Origin: CAVTWH01 sp963738365
GTDB taxonomy: Bacteria; Actinomycetota; Actinomycetes; Mycobacteriales; Micromonosporaceae
Assembly: GCA_963738365.1 (NCBI GenBank)
Contig: CAVTWH010000006.1
Span: 992,001-1,056,000, forward strand
DNA: 64,000 nucleotides
Reading direction: 5' to 3'
This document shows positions 42,484 through 50,623 of the stretch, one piece after another (positions within the stretch are counted from its first letter, which is position 1; each line of letters starts with the position of its first letter). The notes beneath the pieces were generated by a model. The model was given only the letters and a program-made list of their open reading frames with translations. It searched no databases and was not told the DNA's origin. Both the position numbers and the translations under genes were made by a program.

Positions 42484-43056
42484 TCATCCGCCGCGGTGCA
42501 GGTAGAGGTCGCGGAGCAGCATCATCTCGGCGCAGTGGTGCATCACCTCACGGTTCTGCCACCACAGGATGTCGCGCAGCGGCAGCTGCGGGTCCAGGCC
42601 GCCCGGGTACTGCGAGCGGCCGACCTGGGCGTACCCGTCGGGCTCCAGGTCGGTGAAGACGCTGCGCCAGGCGGCGAAGGCCGCGCGTAGCTGGGCCAGC
42701 CCCGCCTCGGCCGTGGCAGGCACCGCCAGGTCGTCGGGGCCGAGGCTGTGTGAGCCGTTGGTCCAGTCGGCCCGGTTGCCGCAGCCCTCGCTGAGGTGCC
42801 AGGCCAGCCAGGCGATGGTGCGCATCGGGGCGGGCTGCGGGTCGCGCGGCTCGTACTCCACCGCCCAGTCGCCGCGTCCGTGGCTGTGCCGGGTGCGCAG
42901 CTGCGTGCGGGGGCGCAGGCTCCAGGCACCCGGGGCGGGCTCCCAGAGGTATTCGGCGTCGGTGAGGCCGGTCAGCCGGGGCCAGAAGAACTCCTGCGCC
43001 ACGTCGAACTGGGCGAGCAGCAGCGCGACCTCGGTCGGCCGGGGAGACTCGGTCAT
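42484..43056 (-). CDS. DinB superfamily protein
   Basis: The 190-residue protein fits the four-helix DinB fold: LLLAQFDVAQEFFWPRLTGLTDAEYLWEPAPGAWSLR at the start, TIAWLAWHLSEG with a metal-binding His, and DILWWQNREVMHHCAEMMLLRDLY with the second and third His. DinB proteins include thiol-dependent S-transferases and maleylpyruvate isomerase-like enzymes; the substrate here is unknown. ATG at 43056. Confidence 0.85.
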   Translation of the reverse strand: MTESPRPTEVALLLAQFDVAQEFFWPRLTGLTDAEYLWEPAPGAWSLRPRTQLRTRHSHGRGDWAVEYEPRDPQPAPMRTIAWLAWHLSEGCGNRADWTNGSHSLGPDDLAVPATAEAGLAQLRAAFAAWRSVFTDLEPDGYAQVGRSQYPGGLDPQLPLRDILWWQNREVMHHCAEMMLLRDLYLHRGG

Positions 43057-43123
43057 GCCCGGCAGTCTGCGCGGGGGGTACGACAGGCAGGCAGACCCCG
43101 GCCGGCCAGTTTGCCCCGGGGCG

Positions 43124-43948
43124 TCAGACCCGGCCCGCCAGTTCCGCGTAGCCCCGGCGGACCGCGACCAGTGCCGCCTCCGGGCCGAAGGCGGAGCGGG
43201 CGGCCACCTTCTCCGGGTCGCTGCCGTCGGCGTGCCCGTCCCGGATCAGCCAGTCCAGCTGGGCCAGGTCGGCGTGCTGGGCGGCGACGAAGTCTCGGTC
43301 CACCGGGGCGCCGTGCCCGGGTACCACCACCGTGCCGGCGCCCAGCCCGGCCAGCACGCCGGCCAGCGTGTCCGGCCACTCCAGCGGGTAGCCGTCGGCG
43401 AAGTCCGGTGCGGCGCCCTGCTCCACCAGGTCGCCGGCGAGCAGCACGTCGGCGTCGGGGACCTGCACGACGAGGTCGCCGTCGGTGTGCCCGCGCCCGG
43501 GGTACAGCAGCCGGACCCGCCGGCCGCCGACGTCGAGCAGCTGCTCGTCGCGTACCACGTGGTCGGGGGCGCGCAGCGCGGTGCCGGCCAGGCCCTCGGC
43601 CAGTGTGGGGTTGCGCGGCAGCCACTGCTCGTACCACGTCTGCTTCCAGTGTCCGGCGCGGTCCCGCAGCGCCGCCGCGACCGTCTCGTGGGCCCAGATC
43701 GGCCGGTCCGGGCCGGCCAGGACGGCGTTGCCGAAGCAGTGGTCGAAGTGCAGGTGGGTGTTGACCACGGTGAGCGGCGCGGCGGTGACCGCCCGGACCG
43801 CCGCCAGCAGCTCGCCGGCCTGCGCCGTGGTGGACAGGGTGTCCACCAGCAGCGCCGCGCCGTCGCCCACCACCAGCGTGACGTTGACGTCCAGGACCGG
43901 GTAGCGCAGCACGTGGACGCGGTCGGCGAGTTCGGTGAAGCCGGTCAC
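43124..43948 (-). CDS. MBL-fold metallo-hydrolase
   Basis: The 274-residue protein has the metallo-beta-lactamase fold. NTHLHFDHCFGNAV is the HxHxDH motif, GRGHTDGDLVVQ brings the next His, DVLLAGDLVEQG the bridging Asp and VPGHGAPVD the last His. Typical substrates are lactones, thioesters or glyoxalase-type esters. GTG at 43948 overlaps the previous stop by 4 bp, so it is co-transcribed with the thioesterase at 43945-44328. Confidence 0.9.
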   Translation of the reverse strand: MTGFTELADRVHVLRYPVLDVNVTLVVGDGAALLVDTLSTTAQAGELLAAVRAVTAAPLTVVNTHLHFDHCFGNAVLAGPDRPIWAHETVAAALRDRAGHWKQTWYEQWLPRNPTLAEGLAGTALRAPDHVVRDEQLLDVGGRRVRLLYPGRGHTDGDLVVQVPDADVLLAGDLVEQGAAPDFADGYPLEWPDTLAGVLAGLGAGTVVVPGHGAPVDRDFVAAQHADLAQLDWLIRDGHADGSDPEKVAARSAFGPEAALVAVRRGYAELAGRV

Positions 43949-44328
43949 GGCACGGCCACCCGGCGCAGGAACCGCTCGCGCTGCACCACCGCCCGCTCCA
44001 CCTGGCCGTCGGCCACCAGCCGGTCGCCCTCGTGCACGGCCACGTCGAAGACCAGCGCCGCGCCGTCCGCCGCGGTCAGCGTGGCCCGGGCCCGGACGCG
44101 GGCCCCGACGGCGGTGGCCGCCCGGTGCCGCAGCCGCACCGCCGTGCCCACGCTGGTCTGGTCGTCGGCCAGCGCGCCGGCCAGCGCGGCCACCGTGGCC
44201 GCCTCGGCCAGCGCGAGCACCTTGGGGGTACCCAGCACCGGGACGTCCCCGGAGCCCAGCGCGGTCGCGGTGTCGCGCTGCGCCACTGTGTGCTCGACGT
44301 CGCCGGTCAGCCCCGGCCGCAGCTCCAT
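43945..44328 (-). CDS. FlK-type hotdog thioesterase
   Basis: The 127-residue protein has a hotdog fold with LGTPKVLALAEAATVAAL (Thr and Glu positions of the FlK catalytic set), RLRHRAATAVG (His) and ALVFDVAVHEGDRLVADGQVERAVV. The fluoroacetyl-CoA thioesterase FlK is the best-known member, but most homologues act on other acyl-CoAs. ATG at 44328. It heads an operon with the MBL-fold gene, so the pair may hydrolyse a thioester and its product. Confidence 0.82.
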   Translation of the reverse strand: MELRPGLTGDVEHTVAQRDTATALGSGDVPVLGTPKVLALAEAATVAALAGALADDQTSVGTAVRLRHRAATAVGARVRARATLTAADGAALVFDVAVHEGDRLVADGQVERAVVQRERFLRRVAVP

Positions 44329-44461
44329 GCCGGAGAGCCTACGGCGCGCCACCCCCGCCGCGGTCGCTGACCGGACCACGCCGACCCGCGTTCGGCCCGC
44401 CGGGTGGCGCGGCCAAGGCCCGCGGGCAGTGCGCCGGCCGCATCGGTAGCCTGGACGGGCC

Positions 44462-45460
44462 ATGACGACCACCGCACCCGCCCCGGCCGCCTCGCCGCCC
44501 GGGCCGCCGCCCCGGCCGCCGGGCGGGCGCCGCCGGCTGCTCGCCATGGTCATCTGGGGGGTCGGCTTCGCGGTCTGCATGACGCTCGTCGGCCTGCCCA
44601 CCGACCCGGTGTACGCCTTCGGCTGCCTCTGGGCGGCCACCATCGCCTGGAACAGCCACCGCCCGTGGCGTACCCACCTGCGCTTCCTGCGTGACTGGGT
44701 GGCGATCGTGGCGCTGCTGGTCGCCTACAACTTCTCCCGCGGCTTCGCCGACAACGGGGTCACCCCGCACGCCTTCGAGATGATCGCCTTCGACCAGGCG
44801 CTCTTCGGCCAGGTACCCACCGTGTGGCTGCAGCACCACCTCTACGACCCCGCCCACGTGCGCTGGTACGACATCCTCGCCAGCCTGGTCTACTTCTCCC
44901 ACTTCGTCACCGCGATCACCGTCGCCGCCGTGCTGTGGGTACGCGACCGGCGGCGCTGGGCCGCCTTCACCCGCCGCTGGTTCTTCCTCTTCGCCATCGG
45001 GCTGGCCACCTACTTCGCCTATCCGGCCGCCCCGCCGTGGTGGGCGGCCCGGGTCGGGCTGCTGGAGCCGGTGGCCCGCATCTCCACCCGGGGCTGGACG
45101 GCGCTGGGCCAGCACAGCGCCGGGAACATGCTCAACGTGCTGCAGGCCGGGGCGGCCAATCCGGTGGCCGCGATGCCGTCGCTGCACAGCGCGTTCGCGC
45201 TGATGGTGGCGGTGTTCTTCCTGCCGCTGGTACGCCGCCGCTGGTGGCCGCTGCTGCTGTGCTATCCGCTGGCGATGACGTTCACCCTGGTCTACACCGG
45301 CGAGCACTACCTGGCCGACGTCTTCGTCGGCTGGGCGTACGTGGGGATCACGTTCGCCGTGGTGGGCGGGGCGGAGCGGCTGTGGCACCGCTACCGGCGT
45401 ACCTCAGACCGGGTCGACGCTCCGCAGGAATCCCCTGACCTGGAGAAACTCGGTCAGTGA
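44462..45460 (+). CDS. PAP2-superfamily membrane phosphatase/phosphotransferase
   Basis: The 332-residue protein has about six transmembrane helices. PAMPSLHSAFALM and TGEHYLADVFVGW are motifs II and III of PAP2, with the two catalytic His. The layout resembles inositol phosphorylceramide synthase-like (AUR1) PAP2 proteins, which transfer phospho-head groups in membranes. ATG at 44462, short basic N-terminus rich in Pro. It overlaps the convergent small gene at its 3' end by 57 bp. Confidence 0.88.
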   Translation: MTTTAPAPAASPPGPPPRPPGGRRRLLAMVIWGVGFAVCMTLVGLPTDPVYAFGCLWAATIAWNSHRPWRTHLRFLRDWVAIVALLVAYNFSRGFADNGVTPHAFEMIAFDQALFGQVPTVWLQHHLYDPAHVRWYDILASLVYFSHFVTAITVAAVLWVRDRRRWAAFTRRWFFLFAIGLATYFAYPAAPPWWAARVGLLEPVARISTRGWTALGQHSAGNMLNVLQAGAANPVAAMPSLHSAFALMVAVFFLPLVRRRWWPLLLCYPLAMTFTLVYTGEHYLADVFVGWAYVGITFAVVGGAERLWHRYRRTSDRVDAPQESPDLEKLGQ

Positions 45461-45604
45461 CGGGCGATGGTCGGGGCAGGCCAGCCAGGTCTTGCGCCGC
45501 TGCTCGTCGTGCAGCTTCGGGTTGTTCCAGCGCAGTGCCCAGGCGGCCGGTCGCCGGCAGCCCTTGGCCGAGCAGATCGGTGGGTCGGCTTGCGGCTGCG
45601 ACAT
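45404..45604 (-). CDS. Small Cys-rich protein with zinc-binding pattern
   Basis: The 66-residue protein contains PICSAKGCRRPAAWALRWNNPKLH and WLACPDHRPSLTEFLQVRGFLRSV. Two Cys in C-x4-C and then C-x2-H suggest a small zinc finger. Short actinobacterial proteins of this type are known and unassigned, as far as I recall. ATG at 45604. The reading frame shares its last 57 bp with the PAP2 gene on the other strand. A terminator-like hairpin pair lies about 80-145 bp upstream. Confidence 0.7.
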   Translation of the reverse strand: MSQPQADPPICSAKGCRRPAAWALRWNNPKLHDEQRRKTWLACPDHRPSLTEFLQVRGFLRSVDPV

Positions 45605-45678
45605 GGGTCGAAGTCTGCCAGTGCCGGCACGCCGGGCCCCGGACGGGGCTGCGGGACAACGCACTGGGCCGCGGGCAA

Positions 45679-45770
45679 CAAAAAACCACCGGCCTGATGG
45701 ACGGTGGTTGTTTAAGCGCCGGGCGGCCACGGGGGAAGCCGCCCGGCGACGGGAGAATCGTAGCGCGAAA
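45679..45770 (-). ncRNA. Candidate small RNA with two hairpins and intrinsic terminator
   Basis: On the minus strand, hairpin 1 (GCCGGGCGGC / GCCGCCCGGC, 45719-45748) has a C-rich loop TTCCCCCGTG. Hairpin 2 (AACCACCG / CGGTGGTT, about 45683-45710) is followed by TTTTTTG, an intrinsic terminator, rare in this GC-rich DNA. The upstream TAGACA and TACGAT could be -35 and -10 boxes with a 19-bp spacing. The C-rich loop recalls 6C small RNAs of actinobacteria, but loop 2 lacks the C run. It could be a riboregulator leader of the 45404-45604 gene. The rest of the 570-bp gap (45605-46175) has no other gene. Confidence 0.4.
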
Positions 45771-46175
45771 TACCCACCCGGTGTCTACCTCTGCGCCGTG
45801 CCGATTCGATCCTTTCCGAGTCCCCCGGTCGGGGGACTGGTCGCGTCGGTCGGCGCGGCGTAGCCGCAAACGGCTGGATGATGCGCCGGACGGGTCGTCG
45901 CGCGCCACCGGACGCCGGAGGCGGAGTCCGCCGCCCGGGTCGGGTGGGCGGGGCCGGTCCGTCCGCCGCTTCCGGCGCCGGCGTGACAAGCTAGTCAGGT
46001 TCCCGCACAACCGCCCGCGACAGCAGTGGAGGTCCGGTGTCCCAGCCGATGACGCCCCCGACCGCGACGTCCGAAGCCGGCGACGGCCGGCGCGGTCAGC
46101 ACCCCGGCCCAGGACGCGACGCTGCTGGAGCGCGCGCTGTTCGAGGTCAAACGGGTCATCGTCGGCCAGGACCGG

Positions 46176-47177
46176 ATGATCGAGCGGATGTTCGTGGCGC
46201 TGCTGGCGCGCGGGCACTGCCTCCTCGAAGGCGTCCCCGGAGTGGCCAAGACGCTGGCGGTGGAGACGCTGGCCACGGTGGTGGGTGGCTCGTTCTCCCG
46301 GATCCAGTTCACCCCCGACCTGGTCCCGGCCGACGTGGTGGGTACCCGCATCTACCGGCCCGGAGTGGAGCGCTTCGACGTCGAACTCGGCCCGGTGTTC
46401 GTCAACTTCCTGCTCGCCGACGAGATCAACCGGGCACCGGCGAAGGTGCAGTCGGCGCTGCTGGAGGTGATGAGCGAGCAGCAGGTCTCGATCGGCGGCA
46501 CGACGTATCAGGTACCCCGGCCGTTCCTGGTGATGGCCACCCAGAACCCGATCGAGCAGGAGGGCGTCTACCCGCTGCCGGAGGCCCAGCGCGACCGGTT
46601 CCTGATGAAGATCCACGTGGGGTACCCGACCGACGCCGAGGAGCGCGAGATCGTGTACCGGATGGGTGTGGCCCCGCCCGAACCGAACCCGGTGTTCACC
46701 CCGGAGCAGCTGATCGGCTTGCAGGCCAAGGCGGACGGCGTGTTCGTGCACAACGCCCTGGTCGACTACGCGGTCCGGCTGGTGCTGGCCACCCGGGCGC
46801 CGGCCGAGGCGGGCATGCCGGAGGTGGCCCAACTGATCCAGTACGGCGCCAGCCCGCGCGCCTCGCTCGGCATCGTCCGGGCCGCCCGGGCGCTGGCCCT
46901 GCTCCGTGGCCGCGACTATGCGCTGCCGCAGGACATGCAGGAGGTGGCGCCGGACATCCTGCACCACCGGCTGGTGCTCAGCTACGACGCGCTGGCCGAC
47001 GACGTGCCGGCCGAGCGCATCGTGGAGCGGATCCTGGCCACCGTGCCGCTGCCCACGGTCGCCCCCCGGCAGAACGCCACCCCGGTCAACGCCGCCTCGG
47101 CCACTCAACACCCGGGCGGCAACCACCGCCCCGGGCCGACGCCGCCGTCCTGGCCGGCCGCCGGCCGCCCGCTATGA
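46176..47177 (+). CDS. moxR: MoxR-type AAA+ ATPase (5' end probably frameshifted)
   Basis: The readable protein has 333 residues: CLLEGVPGVAKTLAVET is Walker A, FLLADEINRAPAKVQSALLEVM Walker B, VMATQNPIEQEG the sensor and LPEAQRDRF the arginine finger. MoxR ATPases act as chaperones for cofactor or metal insertion together with VWA and DUF58 proteins, encoded next. ATG at 46176 leaves out the usual helix, which is open in the same frame upstream (LLERALFEVKRVIVGQD) but has no start codon. A GTG at 46037 gives a plausible N-terminus MSQPMTPPTATSEAG in another frame, so a frameshift near 46080-46090 is likely. Confidence 0.88.
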   Translation: MIERMFVALLARGHCLLEGVPGVAKTLAVETLATVVGGSFSRIQFTPDLVPADVVGTRIYRPGVERFDVELGPVFVNFLLADEINRAPAKVQSALLEVMSEQQVSIGGTTYQVPRPFLVMATQNPIEQEGVYPLPEAQRDRFLMKIHVGYPTDAEEREIVYRMGVAPPEPNPVFTPEQLIGLQAKADGVFVHNALVDYAVRLVLATRAPAEAGMPEVAQLIQYGASPRASLGIVRAARALALLRGRDYALPQDMQEVAPDILHHRLVLSYDALADDVPAERIVERILATVPLPTVAPRQNATPVNAASATQHPGGNHRPGPTPPSWPAAGRPL

Positions 47178-47244
47178 CCCGCACGACCCCGGTGATACGG
47201 ACGACGGTGCCAGCGGTGGCGGCGAGGACGGCGCCCCGAGCGAC

Positions 47245-47365
47245 GACGGCGCGCATGACGAAGGCGCGCATGACGACCGCGCGGATGACGACGGCGCAGA
47301 TGACGACCGCGCGGAGGACGACCGCGCGGAGGACGGCGGCCCGGATGACGACCGCGCGCGGGCCG
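47245..47365. repeat. 15-bp tandem repeat between moxR and the DUF58 gene
   Basis: About eight copies of GATGACGACCGCGCG-type units. One frame encodes an acidic Asp/Ala/Arg-rich stretch that would be fused to the DUF58 protein if an upstream start existed; another encodes MTTAR repeats of an 77-residue ORF at 47174-47407, whose ATG overlaps the moxR stop (ATGA). No other feature is seen in 47178-47403. Confidence 0.75.
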
Positions 47366-47403
47366 GCGGTCCTGACCGGGACGCCGACGCGAGGGAGCGG
47401 GTC

Positions 47404-48381
47404 GTGAGCCGGGAGCGGATGGCCGGGCTCAGCCGGCTGCGCCGCCGCGGCGCCGCGGCGCCGGGGCAGCCGGTCGCGCTCGCCGACGCCGCCCACGCCG
47501 AGCCGGTGCTGAGCAAGCTGCAACTGCTGGTCACCCGCAAGCTCGACGGGCTGCTGCAGGGCGACTACCTGGGCCTGCTGCCCGGGCCGGGGACCGAGCC
47601 GGGGGAGTCGCGGGAGTACCGGCCGGGCGACGACGTGCGCCGGATGGACTGGCCGGTGACGGCGCGGACCACCCAGCCGCACGTGCGCCAGACGGTGGCC
47701 GACCGGGAGTTGGAGACCTGGCTCGCCGTGGACCTGTCGGCCAGCCTGGCCTTCGGTACCGCGCTGTCGCTCAAGCGGGACCTGGCGCTGGCCGCCGCCA
47801 CCGCGATGGCGCACCTGACGGTGCGCGGCGGCAACCGGATCGGCGCGGTCGTGGGTACCGGCCAGCAGGTGCGCCGGATGCCGGCGCGGCCGGGGCGCAA
47901 GGAGGCCCAGGGCCTGCTACGGGCGCTGGCGGGCACGCAGACCCTGTCCGGCCGGGCGGATCTCGGGGCGCTCATCGACGCGCTGAACCGGCCGCCGCGC
48001 CGACGCGGCCAGGCCGTGGTGATCTCCGACTTCCTGGTACCGCCGGCCAGCTGGGAACGCCCGCTGCGGCTGCTCGCGGTCCGCCACGACGTGCTGTGCG
48101 TGGAGATCGTCGACCCCCGGGAGCTGGAGCTGCCCGACTCCGGGGTGATGGAGTTCGTCGACCCGGAGACCGGCGCACTGCACGAGGTGCACACCGGCGA
48201 CGCCAAGCTGCGCGCCCGCTACGCCGCCGGTGCGGCCGCCCAGCGGGCGGCCATCACCTCGGCCATCCGCGGCGCGGGCGCCGCGCAGCTGCGGCTGCGT
48301 ACCGACCGTGACTGGCTGCTGGACATGGTGCGCTTCGTCGCCGCCCAGCGCCACGCCCGGACCCGGGGGACCACCCGATGA
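47404..48381 (+). CDS. DUF58 domain protein
   Basis: The 325-residue protein has the DUF58 signature EYRPGDDVRRMDWPVTAR at about residues 78-95 and a VWA-like fold after it (TWLAVDLSASLAFG, AVVISDFLVPPA). It likely works with the MoxR ATPase and the VWA membrane protein. GTG at 47404 follows GAGGGAGCGGGTC; ATG at 47419 is the alternative. In M. tuberculosis Rv1480 seems to be the counterpart. Confidence 0.88.
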   Translation: MSRERMAGLSRLRRRGAAAPGQPVALADAAHAEPVLSKLQLLVTRKLDGLLQGDYLGLLPGPGTEPGESREYRPGDDVRRMDWPVTARTTQPHVRQTVADRELETWLAVDLSASLAFGTALSLKRDLALAAATAMAHLTVRGGNRIGAVVGTGQQVRRMPARPGRKEAQGLLRALAGTQTLSGRADLGALIDALNRPPRRRGQAVVISDFLVPPASWERPLRLLAVRHDVLCVEIVDPRELELPDSGVMEFVDPETGALHEVHTGDAKLRARYAAGAAAQRAAITSAIRGAGAAQLRLRTDRDWLLDMVRFVAAQRHARTRGTTR

Positions 48382-48418
48382 CGCGCCACCGCACCCCGTC
48401 CGCTCCCGGGAGCCCCGC

Positions 48419-49369
48419 ATGATCCGCTTTCTCGAACCCTGGTGGCTGCTGGCCACCCTGCCGGTGTTCGCCCTGGCCGGAGCGTACGTCTGGCGGCAGT
48501 ACCGCAAGCGCGCCTACGCGGTGCGGTTCACCAACGTCGACCTGCTGCGCACGCTCGCGCCCAAGGGGCTGGGCTACCGCCGGCACCTGGCCGCCGGGGC
48601 GTTCCTGGCCACCCTGCTGATCATGGCGTGTGCGCTGGCCCGGCCGGCCACCGACGCGAAGCAGCCGCTGGAGCGGGCGACCGTGATGCTGGCCATCGAC
48701 GTGTCGCTGTCCATGCAGTCCTCCGATGTGGCCCCCACCCGGATCGCGGCCGCCCAGACGGCCGCCAAGGAGTTCGTCAAGCAGCTGCCGGCGAGCTTCA
48801 ACCTGGGCCTGGTGTCCTTCTCCAAGTCGGCCAACGTGCTGGTCTCGCCGGGCAAGGACCGGGACGCCGTGCAGCAGGCCATCGACGGGCTACAGCTGGC
48901 CGAGGCCACGGCCACCGGCGAGGCGGTGTACACCTGTCTGTCGGCGGTGCAGTCGGTGCCCTCGGACGGGGCGCAGGGCCCGCCGCCGGCCCGGATCGTG
49001 CTGCTCTCCGACGGCTACCGGACCGCCGGCCGGCCGATCGAGGACGCCGCGACGGCGGCCGCGCAGGCCAACGTGCCGGTGTCGACCATCGCCTTCGGCA
49101 CCGACGAGGGCACGGTGCAGATCCAGGGGCAGACCCAGCGGGTACCGGTGGACCGGGCCTCGCTGCAGAAGCTGGCGGAGTCCACCAAGGGGCACTACTA
49201 CGAGGCCAGCAGCCTGACCGAGCTGAAGCAGGTGTACCAGGACATGGGCTCGTCCATCGGGTACAAGACGGTGCCCCGCGAGATCACCCAGTGGTACGTG
49301 GGGATCGCGCTGCTGTTCGCGTTCGCGGCGGCGGGGATGAGCCTGCTGTGGACCTCCCGGCTGCCCTGA
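48419..49369 (+). CDS. VWA-domain membrane protein (BatA-like)
   Basis: The 316-residue protein has N-terminal transmembrane helices (about 7-25 and 57-74), a von Willebrand A domain with the MIDAS motif DVSLSMQSSD (about 98-107), VLLSDGYRTAG and a C-terminal transmembrane helix (about 290-310). Its helix-VWA-helix layout matches BatA and Rv1481. It forms a cluster with moxR and the DUF58 gene. ATG at 48419 is 37 bp after the previous stop. Confidence 0.92.
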   Translation: MIRFLEPWWLLATLPVFALAGAYVWRQYRKRAYAVRFTNVDLLRTLAPKGLGYRRHLAAGAFLATLLIMACALARPATDAKQPLERATVMLAIDVSLSMQSSDVAPTRIAAAQTAAKEFVKQLPASFNLGLVSFSKSANVLVSPGKDRDAVQQAIDGLQLAEATATGEAVYTCLSAVQSVPSDGAQGPPPARIVLLSDGYRTAGRPIEDAATAAAQANVPVSTIAFGTDEGTVQIQGQTQRVPVDRASLQKLAESTKGHYYEASSLTELKQVYQDMGSSIGYKTVPREITQWYVGIALLFAFAAAGMSLLWTSRLP

Positions 49370-49432
49370 GACAGGGTGTGCCGGTCCGCCCGGCCGGGTG
49401 CGCTGACCCGGCCGGCGGCGGTACGGAGCGGT

Positions 49433-49513
49433 TCAGTGGCCGACGACCAGGAACAGGACGGCCACCCAGATGGCAGCGAGCGTGAAGCCCACCGGCGCGG
49501 CGTAGCGACTCAT
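49433..49513 (-). CDS. Small membrane peptide (26 residues)
   Basis: The peptide reads MSRYAAPVGFTLAAIWVAVL followed by FLVVGH and a TGA stop: a charged head and one hydrophobic helix. GGGAG lies 6 bp before the ATG at 49513. I cannot name it. The length, the position of the start and the helix pattern suggest a real gene, but homologues would be needed. It is convergent with the VWA gene. Confidence 0.5.
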   Translation of the reverse strand: MSRYAAPVGFTLAAIWVAVLFLVVGH

Positions 49514-49634
49514 CGGGTACTCCCAGGTGTGGGGACATGCGACTGGGCAGGAACCTGGGGCGAGTCGTGGTCGGGATCCACACTGCCGCCGCGGCGCGGG
49601 GGCGTCGCGGGGTCTGCGTGGTGATCAGCTTGGG

Positions 49635-49688
49635 TCAGCGCTGCTGACCGGGAGCCCGGCCACGACTCGGAGGATCGCTATCTCGCAC
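49635..49688 (-). CDS. Possible leader peptide (17 residues) with strong ribosome site
   Basis: AGGAGG is followed after 8 bp by GTG at 49688 and encodes MRDSDPPSRGRAPGQQR. The start region can pair in a hairpin (GGAGG-ATCGCT with AGCGAT-CACCTCC, 49670-49702) that would bury the ribosome site. A 10-bp inverted repeat (CGAGTCGTGG / CCACGACTCG) spans 49559-49670. The 522-bp gap 49370-49891 holds this and the 26-residue gene. It may be a leader of the small membrane peptide downstream. Confidence 0.25.
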   Translation of the reverse strand: MRDSDPPSRGRAPGQQR

Positions 49689-49891
49689 AGCGATCACCTC
49701 CTGCAGCTCGGGCCGGCTGGTACCGGAGCTGATTCTAGCGGTAAGGGCGTCGCTGAAGATCAGCCGGTCGGGTGGGTCCGCCTCAGCCGCCCCGGTACCC
49801 CCACCCGTCACGGAAAACCGCGCAGGTCGCGGCGGCGTACCGGGTCGGCGTTGTTAATCTCCTGTGCGTCGTCGTAAAGGAGGCAGGCACC

Positions 49892-50596
49892 GTGGCACGT
49901 ACCGTCCTGGTCACCGGGGGCAACCGCGGGATCGGCCTGGCCATCGCGCAGGCCTTCGCCAAACAGGGGGACCGGGTGGCGGTCACGCACCGGGGCTCCG
50001 GGGCGCCCGCGGGGGTGTTCGGGGTCGCCTGCGACATCACCGACCCGGCCGCCGTGGACGCCGCGTTCACCGCCGTGGAGGCCGAGCTGGGCCCGGTGGA
50101 GGTACTCGTGGCCAACGCCGGCATCACCGACGACACGCTGCTGCTGCGGATGTCGGAGGAGCAGTGGTCGAGCGTCATCGACACCAACCTCACCGGGGCC
50201 TGGCGGTGCGCCAAACGCGCTTCGGCGAAGATGCTGCGGGCCCGCTGGGGGCGGATGATCTTCATCTCCTCGGTGGTCGGCCAGCTGGGTGCCCCCGGGC
50301 AGGTCAACTACGCGGCCAGCAAGGCCGGCCTGGTCGGCATGGCCCGGTCGATCACTCGCGAGTTGGGCGGCCGCAACATCACCGCGAACGTGGTGGCGCC
50401 CGGCTTCGTGGACACCGAGATGACCGCCAAGCTGCCCGAGTCGGTCCGCGAGCAGTACCTCAAGCAGATCCCGGCCGGCCGCTTCGCCGACCCGGACGAG
50501 ATCGCCGGGGCGGTGACCTGGCTGGCCGGTGACGGCGCCGGCTATGTTTCCGGTGCGATCATCCCGGTCGACGGCGGCCTCGGCATGGGTCACTGA
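49892..50596 (+). CDS. fabG: 3-oxoacyl-ACP reductase
   Basis: The 234-residue short-chain dehydrogenase has the NADPH loop TGGNRGIG (about 8-15), NAG in VLVANAGIT, catalytic Ser in FISSVVGQ, and YAASKAG with Tyr and Lys. It reduces the 3-keto group in fatty-acid elongation. GTG at 49892 follows AAAGGAGG at 8 bp. It lies just before fabI as in mycobacteria (fabG1-inhA), so this is FabG of the FAS-II cycle. Confidence 0.95.
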   Translation: MARTVLVTGGNRGIGLAIAQAFAKQGDRVAVTHRGSGAPAGVFGVACDITDPAAVDAAFTAVEAELGPVEVLVANAGITDDTLLLRMSEEQWSSVIDTNLTGAWRCAKRASAKMLRARWGRMIFISSVVGQLGAPGQVNYAASKAGLVGMARSITRELGGRNITANVVAPGFVDTEMTAKLPESVREQYLKQIPAGRFADPDEIAGAVTWLAGDGAGYVSGAIIPVDGGLGMGH

Positions 50597-50623
50597 ATCT
50601 GTTCGACAGAAGGAGACAAACCT

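Noticed and set aside
44339..45388. Minus-strand ORF of 349 codons opposite the PAP2 gene
   Set aside because: PAP2 motifs are clear on the plus strand; the opposite frame is His/Gln/Arg-rich without any recognised domain.
45348..47126. Minus-strand ORF of 592 codons opposite moxR
   Set aside because: Antisense to moxR, with composition typical of shadow frames and no domain.
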